Below, in pieces: positions 27,912-39,212 of a stretch of 64,000 bases of DNA; the first letter of the stretch is position 1, and every line of letters starts with the position of its first letter. Origin of the DNA: Ananas comosus. Taxonomy: Eukaryota > Streptophyta > Magnoliopsida > Poales > Bromeliaceae. The DNA lies in assembly GCF_001540865.1 (NCBI RefSeq), contig NC_033637.1:460463-524462 (forward strand), read 5' to 3'. A program made the position numbers and the translations under genes. The notes under the pieces are model-generated. The model searched no databases, was not told the origin of the DNA, and worked only from the letters and a program-made list of their open reading frames with translations.

Positions 27912-28457
27912 ATAATTAAAATTTTACTAATTTTGATATTATTAATTAAATCAATAGTTTAATGAGTTAACGAGCAAACTAGCGCTACCAGATTTAGAAA
28001 AACACTTCCACAATTCGCATTCCAACATCCGTCTACAAACTCCACTATTCATATAACTAATCAATATAATTTTGAAATTACCACCACAGACCACAGCCTA
28101 GCACAGTTGGTAAGTATCATTTTTTCTTACATATATTTTCATCTCAAAATCAAAGTATTTCAAATGCAACAACCAATACAAAGCACTCAATCCACCGAAC
28201 CCAAATTGCAAAACCAATATTTTCCGATTTGGTTGGTATCTCTCCCATAATTCCCATTAACTGTACTATTAGGTTGACTGTTTTAAGTAACCACAAGTTT
28301 ATCATTGCCTCAGTAAAGCTCAATTCCCAGTAAATAAATAGAGATTAATCCAGCAACGGAGAGGAGACAGCAGAACAAAAAGCACAGTATAGAGTATAAA
28401 CAACACAACACAAGAACAAACACGTAATTATATAGAATATCTTCTTGTCTTCAATTT
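27910..28457. other. spacer between tRNA-Leu and the OR stop codon
   Basis: It contains the probable OR 3' UTR (next to 28457, minus strand) and otherwise AT-rich DNA with no gene seen. Confidence 0.5.
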
Positions 28458-31400
28458 TCAATCAAATGGATCTATACGGGGATCGTGCTCGCTTGCCATA
28501 GCCATTCCCGTGCACAGGCATGTTGGGCACATTACCTGAGGAAGATACAGTTCCGCATTATTAGTCGCGTGGAATAGAGTAATACTTTGCCCAACAAATT
28601 AGCCCATAGCTTTCTACTGTAAATTGAACAATCAGCTGCTCCAAATTATATAATGAAATTTCATGAATGCGTAAGGACCTTTTATGTGTTTTGATACAAT
28701 TTATTTCAGTAAGTTGAATCAAGAATTTTGTTAAATTTAACAGCATTATGTTGAAATTTAAAAACCATGCCAACTTTTCAGCTAAAAGAAATTGGATTGC
28801 GTTATCAGATAACAGCCTATAGCTAGGTGAAGTTAACATTTTGCAAAACTGGCGGAAAGAACTTAAATTACAACAAGAAAAATTTTAGTGGGTGTCAATC
28901 CACTAAAATAAAGTTTGAGCATTCATGTCATATTAACCTTATAGTTGAGAGGTCTCCATTCGTATTTACCCAAAAAGAAAATTAAAAGCAGAAAATTCAA
29001 TATTATTAAGTATTACCTTTCCTGATCCCGAGCAATTTGGACACCTTTGATTTGCACCAGATTTCAAAGGCCGATCACGACCACCGGTGATCGGATTGAG
29101 TTCAATATCCACAAACATGCCACTAGCAGAACATCGAGCACAGGCTAAATACCCTGCAGTAAGAAGGCATATTTTTGAAGAATTAAAAATCCTCATCAGC
29201 AAAGAATTTAAAATTGAGAACATTTAAGCCCAGGCCAAATATTGTCAGTCAGTCTGAGTTTCTCTTAATGGGTTAAATCTAACCAAAAGGACTAACCAGT
29301 AAAAATAGTGACTGAAGGAAATATATTGCACAATATGATGCTGGCCAATAACATATATCTCTAATCATGCACTTGCAGTTTTCCAAAAACTGAAAAAAAA
29401 CACAGGTAATAATTACCAGTGCCATTGCAATATCTGCATCTTTTCTTTTCTTGTTGCTCAACGTTGTTGACTTCAATCAACATTAATGCTGATATAACAC
29501 CAACTGCGCCACCAGAAAAGGAGGCTACAATGGGGTCAACCTGGCTGAATCACAGCAGAAAAACAGTGAATCGCTGTCCCTTTTCCTATCAAATTTCAAG
29601 TTTTCTCACTGAATTTCTTTCTCAAGTAGTAATGCAGAATCTGATAAATGAACTGGAAGCTTTTGACTTCCGGATTTACCTTAGTTGAAGAGGCAAGTGC
29701 ATTTTACGTATAAAATCTTCATACGAAGTACCCCCCAATCCTAATTTCAGTTCAAGCTGTTATGCAAAAAAAATTCAGAACCATGTAGTGTCATTTTATT
29801 TTGGCAAATGAAGTAAGAAGAGAGAGGGAGTGTGTTATGTGAATCGAAACAAAAAATTTGCTCATAGACAGATATTAATGAAGATCTGTGAGTCATCTTG
29901 CAGCTTTCATAATTTGCTTCTTTATTATTTAGAAACAGATATAACAAGAGCTACGAAAAAAGCAAGGAATAACAAGAGCTGTCCGGATCAAAAAAAATAT
30001 AGCTGCTTAACAGCCGGCATCATTTTACAGCATATTTTATTGCCAAAAGAGCTAACAATAGAATAAAAGACATGCAAAATATGTACAAAATTTTCTCCTT
30101 CAAGGTAGGAGGAAAAGGATAATTAAAGACAAGGTGGAAAAGAAAAGATTGAGAAAGTAAAAACTTTCACTTACTATCGGAGCAAGGAGGCCACCAAAGA
30201 CAATTATCCCAGATACAAAAGAAAACGATGTTAGGTAGAGTTGCTTTAAGGTTTTTGATGTCTGCAGAGATAAAAACAAAATGACTTAATTTGAAAATAT
30301 ATATTGAAACACAAAAATAGTGTAATACTTTGCTGCACAAACCATAGCCATAATTACCATATGAGGGATAAATGGGATAGTCGATGGCATTTCGGGCATC
30401 TCATTTTCTTCACTGTCATCCTCAATAAATTCTTTATTCTTTATGCGCTGCTGTATACGCAGTCTTCTAACCTACAATACGTAAGACACAAGCAATCAAT
30501 TATGTAAATGAAACTAGTCTGTCCAAGCCACATTAATGCATTGAAACTATTCTTTTCCTAATTACATCAGAAGTTGGCATAAATTAACATGTAAAGTAAT
30601 TGTAGAGATTAGAACCAAAAAGCTCACCTCTTCCATGAGAAGAAATATTTTATTTCGCCGGCTTCTGATGTTATCTTGAATTTCCTGCACCTGCATCTGA
30701 ACGAAATCCTGGATTGTCTCTGGACCTTCTATAATGCAAAAGCTGTCCAAATGGAAAAGAAATGAGAATATATAATTAGGTAGATTTCCTTTTCTAAAAT
30801 TTCTACTAAGAAACACGAAATCTCTTCTTATCTCAACAAACTTCTCGCAGAATACTGATATTAAGATAGAACAAAGTTTTTTTTTTTTTCCCCTCTCTAA
30901 GAGCGTATTGGTAAAAAAATTTTTGCTGTTGGTGACAACAGGAAATTAAAATTTTAAAAAAAGGAAAAAAAAATCAAAAGATTGCTTTTTCATCATTGAC
31001 ATGAATTTAATACAAATTCGTAGCTGAAGCTTGTGACACGGAACAAAAGACCAGGAATTTTGGAACAGAGAAGCATTTCAAATCGAAAATTGCAGTGTTC
31101 AAAACTACAGTTCCATTCTTCACTCAATAAATCCATTTTTCTCAATTTGAAATCAATTTCTCCTAAGATTCTCCCATCCTCATCAATCATCGATCGCAGC
31201 TCCCAGCGTAGAGCAATAAAGAGCACCGGAAAAAAAAAAAAAAAAAGAAACACTAACAAGCAAGCCAAATTTCGAAGATAACAAAGGAGAAATCCAAACC
31301 TCCGCGCGTTATCAATGGCGGGATTCGCTTCGTCGTGCGACGAACATCCGATCGCTCGGAAACGACAGCGAATCCCGGCTCCTCCCGCTCTAGAGTCTCC

Positions 31401-31538
31401 ATGAGGAGCTCCGGAGCTTCGGCGACGGCGATCGGTGAAGAGGATTAGGGTTTTGGGCCGAGGAGAAAGTCGAGGGTGGGGGAGAAGGGCGGAGAGAGGT
31501 GGCGAGGAGGAAGAAAAAGGAGAAGGAGAAGTAGCCAT
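28458..31538 (-). CDS. OR: ORANGE (OR) plastid DnaJ-type zinc-finger chaperone
   Basis: There are eight exons: 31300-31538, 30628-30742, 30358-30471, 30175-30261, 29680-29756, 29417-29544, 29017-29153 and 28458-28535. They sum to 975 bases, a 324-residue protein with no frame errors. ATG at 31536-31538 was chosen because the longer open frame lacks an ATG. Residues 1-60 are Ser/Pro/Arg-rich (plastid transit peptide). A conserved block (SFCIIEGPETIQDF to RRLRIQQRIKN) follows. Two membrane segments lie at about 163-184 and 214-236. Four C-x2-C-x-G-x-G-like motifs (about 245-309) form the DnaJ-type zinc finger, and the end is MAMASEHDPRIDPFD. OR stabilises phytoene synthase and promotes carotenoid storage in plastids. 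The arginine cluster near 106-109 (NIRSRRNKIF), where as I recall the melon golden Arg-to-His change falls, is all arginine here. Confidence 0.96.
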
Positions 31539-31858
31539 GGCTGTCTCCAACTCCTAGAGTGTTCCTTTCTTCTTTTGTTTTTTTTTTCCTCTGTTATAAT
31601 GTTTTTAAAATTAAAACTCCCCGAGTTTTTGCCAAACCCCCTCCTACTCTTCAAAACGAACACTACTGTTTCCGAATCTCAATGGAGAATCTACGGCTGA
31701 CGAAAACGACAACTCAGACGCTTACGAATCTTCTGGCCCTTCTGATTTCCAGGTCTATTTTCGGCCCAAATTTAATTTAAAATTTTACAATGCTGGGCCG
31801 ACATGGGCCGTTTCTTCCGCCGCGCACAAATGACAAACCTCCGTCAAAAGAAACATTT

Positions 31859-32806
31859 CGGGCACTTTTGGCTGGATTCAGAAAAAATAAATTTTACAGA
31901 ATTAATTTTATTTTAAAAAATTAATTTTGATTAAAAGCTGTAAAGCGTTTGGCTGAGTTTAAATAAAAATAATTTTTCTGAAATAATTTTATAAAGTTAT
32001 TTGGCAAAAAAAGTTTGGCATTTGAAAATAATAATAGTTTTACTAAATTTTATTTTAAAATAATTTAAATTTTTGAATTAAAATTTAAAATTTATACAAA
32101 ATTTAAAATTTCATATTTTAATTTAAAAATAAATTTGAAAATTTAAAATTTACAATTTACAATTTGAATTTTTAAAGCTAAAGATAAATTTTCAATTTCA
32201 AATTTAAAATCCAAGCTAATATTTGACATTTGAAATTTAAATTTTAGGAATTTAAAATTTTAAAATATGAAATATAAAATTTAAAATTTAAAAATAAATT
32301 TAAAATTTTAAAATTAAAATTTTAAATTTAAAAATAAAAAATTTGAATTTTAAAAAATTAAAATTTGTAATTTGAAAAATTAACATATAATTTAAAATTT
32401 TAAATTTTATCCGAAATTTGAAATTTAAAATTTAAAATTTTAAAATTTACAATTTTAGATTTAAATTTAAAATTTAAAATTTAATATCTAAATTTTAAAT
32501 TTTAAAAGTTGAAAGTTAAAAATTCAAAAATAAATTTAAAATTTAAATTAAAAATTAAATTTAAATTTAAACTTAAACTTTTGAATCGAAAATTCAAATA
32601 AAAACTTGAAGTTTGAGTCCAAAATCAGAATCATGTTTCAAGAGTTAAATTTTAACTGTTTCCGATTTTGAGCCTTGAAAATTAAAAAATTGATTCTAAA
32701 ATTTAGGATCAAATTTTGAAAAAAAAAATTATCAAATGGTCTATTGAGCTGAAAATTACTTTTGAATTCAAAGCTATTTTTTCAGAAGTTAGACCAAACA
32801 CCCCTT
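31859..32806. mobile_element. AT-rich inverted-repeat element (MITE-like) upstream of OR
   Basis: The left end reads GGGCACTTTTGGCTGGATTC then AGAAAAAATAAATTTT. The right end on the opposite strand reads GGGGTGTTTGGTCTAACTTC then TGAAAAAATAG. The ends align over about 50 bases. Between them is an extreme low-complexity stretch of permuted AAATTT words (about 32040-32600). There is no coding capacity. It starts some 320 bases upstream of the OR start. Confidence 0.55.
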
Positions 32807-33889
32807 TGTCAGAAATCTTCTCCAGTAGAAATTCTCATTAGGGATTCACACTGTTGAGGAAAAAAACAAAAAGACTAAACCTTCAAAGGATCTGAAGCAC
32901 CATCACGCGCAGAGCCCTGTCCCCCTTCCGTCAAAACAACGAACCTCCTATAAACTTGTCACTATTACCACTTTGTACTCTAGTTCTGTACGTACTCTCT
33001 TGACCTGGAAGTAGAGACCGACTTACCATTTTGACAATTCCCTATTAAATATCTTGGAACATATAAAAAATATTCAACGAAAATATATTGAAGATCGAAA
33101 TTTACAAGTCAAGGGAATAATGCACGGGTCATTGAAATTCAAAGAGGCAAAGTGACAATCAAGGTATGTATGATCAATAAAGTTTTCTGCTTTCTCTTTC
33201 TGATTTTTTTTTTTTTTTTCTCTCCTTTCGGATAAAATATTTTAAGGTAACAACCGTTAGTGAAGGTGACTTTATGCTCCAGTCAAAAGACTCGGTACGC
33301 GTTTAATACCTACGATTACGATTACTAGATGCTAAAGATTAGAACAATAACTTTAGGATTAGGTGCCTTCGTGAACAGATTGACTAAACTATTATATGAG
33401 GTTTGAGGCATTTACAGAGCACTTGTATCACCATCTTGTTACAAAAGACACGATAGGTTATGACCTGCACCAGTTGAGCCCTGTTTTATTTGTCGGATCA
33501 TTAATGCTAATCATTAATTTCAAAAACTCGAATTGTTAAAAATATATAATCAATTTACTTAAAATGTATAGACGCAGCGCCTACGGGTCTCGATTGTAAT
33601 TCAGTCCAACAAGCTTCGCGCCACTCTGAGCATGATTCGGCCCAATCCGGCCTCTCGAAATTTCGAACGTGATTCGATTCAACTTGGTTTTCTACTGCAA
33701 GATAAGATGCTGGCTCATTTAAGCCAACACCGTTGACTTGACTTGACCAAATCATAGCGAAAAAAAACATTTATTATGCACACAAATTCCACTAGTTAAT
33801 TTTTTAAGACACAAATGATTGTTTTATATAGTTTCAGAGCAACCATTCATCCATAGGTGAGGAAGAGTACAAATAAATTTTTTCGGAGA
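32807..33889. other. intergenic DNA
   Basis: No gene or complete element was recognised. It includes a T run at about 33208-33219. Confidence 0.45.
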
Positions 33890-34064
33890 AAATAGCTATT
33901 TTGTACTACCGTACGTTAAATATAAAAATATTTAAATACTATTCTCTATAAGCTTAAGCTTTTCGCTATTTTGCACTACCGTGCGTTAAATAGCTATTTT
34001 ACACTACCGTTCGTTAAATATAAAAATATTTATACACTGTTCTCTATATAAGCTTAAGCTTTTA
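33890..34064. repeat. direct repeat with AGCTTAAGCTT palindromes
   Basis: Two copies of a unit of about 70-100 bases: tagctatttt-gca/tac-ctaccgt-cgttaaatataaaaatattta, then tctctata and agcttaagctttt. A third partial unit (ctattttgcactaccgtgcgttaaa) lies between them. The 11-base palindrome AGCTTAAGCTT ends each full unit. Confidence 0.75.
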
Positions 34065-34164
34065 GAGTACAACGATTATTTCATATTATTTCACATAGTA
34101 TCAGAGAATTTAAAGTTTTGTACCAGTTAATTTTTTATTTTTCCAGTGGCGAAAAAAGATACTA

Positions 34165-34318
34165 ATAGAGCAAGTGGCAAAGGGCTTGGTGGTTGGTACC
34201 CGAGACCCAAGTTCGAATCCTAGTTGATTCACATTTCCAGCTAAGTTTATTTCTAAATAAAATAAACGAAGCGGATAGCGTGCTACCTATCTTAAAAAAA
34301 AAAAAAAATTACAGAAAT
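34165..34318 (+). mobile_element. tRNA-derived SINE
   Basis: It starts in the AGAGCAAGTGGCAAAGGG head, then cttggtggttggtaccc, box B AGTTCGAATCC, tgattcacatttccagctaa, aataaacgaagcggatagcg, tgctacctatct and an A tail. The distal head CCGTCCCT seen in other copies is missing, so the 5' end is slightly truncated. Confidence 0.75.
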
Positions 34319-34530
34319 AACTTATGAAAGTTGAACTTTACAGAAATATATCTGTAATTTACTATGTTTGCGGAGACCTGTACGAAATTAACCCTAATTA
34401 AACGAAGCGGATAGCGTGCTACCTATCTCTCAAAAAAAAAAAAAATTGTAGAAATAACTTATGAAAGTTGAACTTTATAGAAACATATCTGTAATTTACT
34501 ATGTTTGCGGAGACCTGTACGAAATTAACC
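34264..34530. repeat. tandem duplication of a SINE tail plus its flank
   Basis: Two adjacent units of about 131 bases each begin aacgaagcggatagcgtgct, run through the A tail and end with gagacctgtacgaaattaac cctaatta. The SINE 3' end and its downstream flank were duplicated together, after insertion. Confidence 0.85.
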
Positions 34531-36603
34531 CTAATTAATTGATGAAAGTGACAATTTGAAATACGCATAATATGTTCTATGAATGAAGGTGGCTTCAAAC
34601 ACGCTCTTCTCGAATAAAACTAGGTAGAAATCAACCTCAAATGTTTCATCTTTTCAGGAGCCTCACTCTCATGTCATTCTCGTGTTGCTCTCTCTAATAA
34701 ATGTTTATCGTATTTTATCTATGCTCCCACGTCTCTCCTAATGATTGTTGTCGCAAGAATCTTTTACCAACAATTTTCATAATATAATTGACTGTTTTTA
34801 GCGTAAGTAATAAAAAAATTTGATGATTGATATTTGAGATTTTGATTTCGAAATTTAGTTGCTTTTCGTATTTTTAGCTAAATTTATTTTTTAAAAACTA
34901 AATGAAACGAATAGCATGATATTTTTCTCTCTAAAAAAATACAATTCTCTCAATATATATTATACCAAGTTAGTAGATTCGGCATATTAATTTAACTAAA
35001 GTAATCAGACCACCATCAACAAAAGGACAAATTATTGCCGAGACCGCATTCACCATTGACATTTAAAACTCAATAATGTAAATTGAAATATTGGTATAAG
35101 CCCTCAGATATGTTCTATGATAGATGTTAGATTTAAAACTCAATACTTGGTGCCTAATTTATAGAATTAAAATGAATCTTACGATATATTTGGTGCAAGT
35201 CCGTTCTGTTTATGCTTTCGGCAGTTCCAATTTCTAATTATCAAACTTTTAAAACGTCTCCAAAATTGTTGAACAAAAATACGCTTATCATGAGATCATC
35301 AAAAACAGTACATTAATTCAATTTAGTGCTTCTAATTCTAGATTGGGATCAAACAATTTCTTATATCTTACCAAGCGCATGCATTTAACTGTTTACACTT
35401 ATCTTTTCATGTCCTTGTGATTGAATAATGAAGGAAATTAAATTTTTAAAAATGGCATACATGCATGGTAGAGCAGGTTCATGAGTACATATATAGCTTC
35501 TTAAAAAGAGGACGAATGGTAAACAAGTGAGGGGTGTCTTTTTCAGACTTGTGTGTTTGATTTGTTGTTTACTGTGATCTGCGTTTCTTTAACGATATAC
35601 GAGAGATAAATTAATTCAAGTACATTAAAGCGTGGTATGATTCGAATCGAGAAGACCGAGTCTACGCGGTTAACTCTTGGAGAAAGACGACTATGATTAG
35701 AGCCATGCATTGACTCTAAAGAAATCGATTAAGATTCTTTGTTCATTAAAATACGCTTTCCAATCCAATGCCAGGTCATTTGATTCTGACACTCTAACCC
35801 AAATAATTTATTAGGTCTAATTAAACAATTAATATGAAATATTTTAACTCAGTTATTAGTTATTATTAAAGAGGATAGCATTAATATTCTCGTACACAAG
35901 TTTTTTCTTATTAAACGTGAGTCTATTGCTGAGTAACACTGACTATTTCATATAATATCGAATTGTCCGATCTTGAGGTTATTTTTAAAATTTATTTTTT
36001 TTCTGTTCTTGTTTAGTTGGGAAAAATTTACAATACCATCTCCAAACAAATAAGTAAATACCCAATGCTTGTGAAGACTATTTTGGATGCTTTGTACAAT
36101 TTTCATTAATTTAAAGATTCAAAGTAATCCTCTATATGATGTGACTGGTAAATTATACCCAACCCAAGTGTATGTGATTGTAAAATGTACACCCCTTTTG
36201 GGGTGTGACATTAGTGTTGCTCTTTATGAGATATAATATGGATACTCACACACAGGAAAAAGCATAAGCACTCAGAGCGAGTTTAATTTAGTTTATTTTC
36301 TATGTTACGTTTTAACATTCTGTTTAGAGAATAACTATTAATTATCTTCAAAATAATAAATTTGATAATTTAAATCAAGGATACAAGTCAAATGAAGAGT
36401 ATTCAGCTTCCTTTTAAAATATCTTTTGTAAGGAGTTATTTATAGAATTTGTCCCAAGCACCAGACAAAAATTATATAAGATACACATTTCGGCAGAACA
36501 TATAATTTATCGCTTTAAGCAGTGATGAAGTGCGTTGTCTGCATGAGCCGCCAAAAAAATTGATTAACAATATATTTCATGGAGCAACATTTGTAAATAA
36601 AAA
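34531..36603. other. gene-poor intergenic DNA
   Basis: No exon or complete element was recognised. A degraded SINE tail is visible near 34835-34940 (ttttagctaaatttattt, aaatgaaacgaatagcatg). Confidence 0.45.
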
Positions 36604-37281
36604 TAGGCCAAATTATAAAAAAATTTTTTATCAATATCCGCTTTTTTATTTTTCTTTCTTACCATTTAAAAATCTACAATTTACCTTCTTAAAAAATAAA
36701 AAATATTCACTTTGACCTCCGCCATAAGTATTTCATTACGATTCGTTTATATGTTATTATTATATATTTTTTATAACCAAAATACTCTCAGCCTCCCCCT
36801 TCAGCATTGCCACCTCCTTCCTCGTCGCCCACGCCGCCTCGCCCTACACCACCTCGCCCTCCTCTACCGTCTCACCCTCGCCCACCGCTCCATCCGTGCC
36901 CACACAACGCTCTCGCGCTCCTTCGCCGCCTCGCCCTTGCCCTCTCCCACCTCTTGGTCCATGCCCCCCCCGATCTTCTCCCTACCCTCGCCAAAATGGG
37001 TAGGCGACAAGAGTACAGGAGGAGCGGGGGAGCAGGTGGAGAAAATGGAGTCGAAGTTGCGGTTGAGCGAGACGCGAAGAACGGAAGACGAGAAACAACG
37101 ACTGAGCAAGATTGGGAAGAAGATAAAGATGTTGAGGGATAATTTGATTATTTTATCATCACAGTTAACACAGTATCTCTGTGAACATTTTTTTTTTTCA
37201 AATGGGCAAAGTATAGATTTTAAATGACAGGAGAATGTGAAAAAGCAGATATTGATAGAAAATTTCTCTGTAATTTAGCCA
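36604..37281. mobile_element. inverted-repeat element with a GC-rich core (copy 1)
   Basis: The left end GGCCAAATTATAAAAAAATT then TTTTATCAATATCCGCTTTT matches the reverse complement of the right end, GGCTAAATTACAGAGAAATT then TTCTATCAATATCTGCTTTT. The terminal repeats are about 45 bases. The core (about 36785-37135) is GC-rich, with cctcgcccacgccgcctcg-type sequence open in several frames, and has no recognisable domain. The related element at 37433-37765 has the same design. Confidence 0.65.
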
Positions 37282-37432
37282 TAAAAATAATAAAAATTGA
37301 AAGTAAAGTAAACTATAGCATTCAACATTTTATCTTTGAGAAAAAGGAGCAAGTTATCTGTTTTCTTTTGTTTTGCTAATTTACATAATAAATTTACTAC
37401 TTTTGAGTTTTTCTAAAAATATGTCGTTTTTT

Positions 37433-37765
37433 CGATTTTGCATATTCGACCCAAATTTTTAATAAATTAATCAAAATATTCTTACTTCTCTTTTTTTTTT
37501 TCTTGTCCATATATCTTTTTTCTCCCGCTTTCTCTTTCTTCTTCTCCACCGTTCTCACGTTGATGTGGCGGTCCTATTTCTTACCTCGCCTACACTGCCA
37601 CCACCACTAGCTTGGACATGACACAGAGTGTTGAAGAAACAACAAGGAGGAGGGAGACGATTTGAAATGAGAAAGATGAATAAAAAAAAAGAGAAAAAGA
37701 GAAATAACGGTATTTTGATCAGCTTATTAAAACTTGGGGCCATATCTGCAAAGTTCAAAAAAATA
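37433..37765. mobile_element. inverted-repeat element with a GC-rich core (copy 2)
   Basis: The left end (TTTTGCATATTCGACCCAAA then TTTTTAATAAATTAATCAAAATA) matches the reverse complement of the right end (TTTGCAGATATGGCCCCAAG then TTTTAATAAGCTGATCAAAATA) over about 55 bases. The core is a pyrimidine tract plus a short GC-rich part (ccaccgttctcacgttgatg). Confidence 0.65.
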
Positions 37766-38960
37766 ATATGCGTTTACAGAATTTCAAAACTGATAATTTT
37801 TTTTATGCAAACAATTTTTTTAAAAAAGAGGAATGCTTCAATACACCATAAATATGAAAATCTAACTCTTAATTAATAAAAGATATAGTTGAGTTTTATA
37901 TGAAGTAATCTGTTGAATAGGTTACCGATTTGATTAGTTAATATGACAATATTGGAAAAATAAATAGTAATATATACCAAATTTGTCAGCATCCTATAAA
38001 TATTAAATATCTTGCTTACTTTGGTAACTTACCAAATTAGATAATACCCAATTTGTTAAGTTTCCTGCTCAAAAAAATATTGAATTTAAATTTAATTTTT
38101 GAAGTCGGTATTGTAATGTAAAATTTTAATTTTGAAATTTATATTAAACTTTTAAATTTGAATCTAAATTGAACTTTTAATCTTAAAGCCAAATTTTAAT
38201 TTTTGATTTAAATTGAAATTTTGAATTGGAATTGAAAGTTTTATTTTAAACTTGTGTTTTATATTTAAAAAAATTGAATTTGATTTATAACTAAGTTTTA
38301 AATATTATTTTGAATTTAAATTTACAATTTGGTTGTAATTTGAAATCCAACTATTATTTTAGATATTTGAGAAGGTCACAATATTCTACTTAGATAAAAC
38401 TGATTTTACAGACCGACCAAAATATTTTACAAAGATCAAAATATCCTTTAAATAAGTATCTGGTGAATGGTACCTATGCCTCAATAGTAGACCAGCTCTA
38501 GAGTCATATTAAATCTAAACCATCTATTAAGAAAAATAAATAGTCAAGATTTATATGATGTATTGAAATATTACTCTTTAAAAAAATAAATTCAGATAGA
38601 ATATAAAGTGATTAGATTTATAGCTTGAGACTTTCATAAATAAAAATTCTTGAAAAAAATTATAAATAAATAAATTAAGCAGATAGTGGGCTAACTTAAA
38701 AAAAAAAAAAGAAAAAAAAAAAAAAGAAAAACCTACAGCACTATCGTATTCGAAATGTCCTAATGTACGTCCGAATTTGTGCAAGGGGGAGCTGCGCGTA
38801 ATATCTTTCTAATAGTGGTTCCCTACGTCCACAGTGACTCTTTATTTCTTCCGCGGTTCCTCCACATGACTCGAAATTTCTGAGAAAAACACCACCTCCC
38901 CTCTCCATTTCCCACCCCGCGCTCTCCCCCCCCTCCCCTCTCTCTCTCTCTCTCCCTCAC
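37766..38960. other. AT-rich DNA upstream of the NAC gene
   Basis: It contains permuted AAATTT low-complexity sequence (about 38080-38340). A segment near 38385-38560 recalls the inner part of the 6-13 kb arms (ctggtgaatggtacct, taaaccatctattaag), and a SINE-like tail with an A run lies at about 38670-38730. No gene was seen. Confidence 0.4.
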
Positions 38961-38964
38961 TTTT

Positions 38965-39212
38965 CCCTCTATATAATCTATCTCTCTCCACCCTCCTCTT
39001 TAAACGCTGCACGTCTTGCACCACGTACACCACCTCTTCATATAGCTAGTTAAGGAGAAGAAAAAAGAAAAAAAAAAACCTTAGAACATCACGTGTATAT
39101 TATATATATACTTCGATCTCCTTTAAGAATACTGCATATAAATAAATAAATAAATAAATATATAAATATATATATATATATACAGATATATATACAAGTG
39201 TGCCGCGAAAAT
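38965..39212 (+). promoter_or_regulatory. NAC gene core promoter and 5' leader
   Basis: A long CT tract (38939-38956) is followed by a TATA box (ctatataatc, about 38969-38978). The leader carries several ATA repeats (39140-39195). There is no upstream ATG close to the NAC start at 39213. Confidence 0.55.

Noticed and set aside
31539..31550. Four-residue longer start of OR
   Set aside because: The upstream codon is TTG, not ATG; the first ATG is at 31536-31538.
36712..37227. Open frames of 171 and 111 codons in the GC-rich core of the inverted-repeat element
   Set aside because: Low-complexity Pro/Leu/Arg composition, open on both strands, no motif; the surrounding TIRs explain the segment better.
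39198..39212. Longer NAC start
   Set aside because: It begins with GTG; ATG at 39213 fits the NAC subdomain A start.
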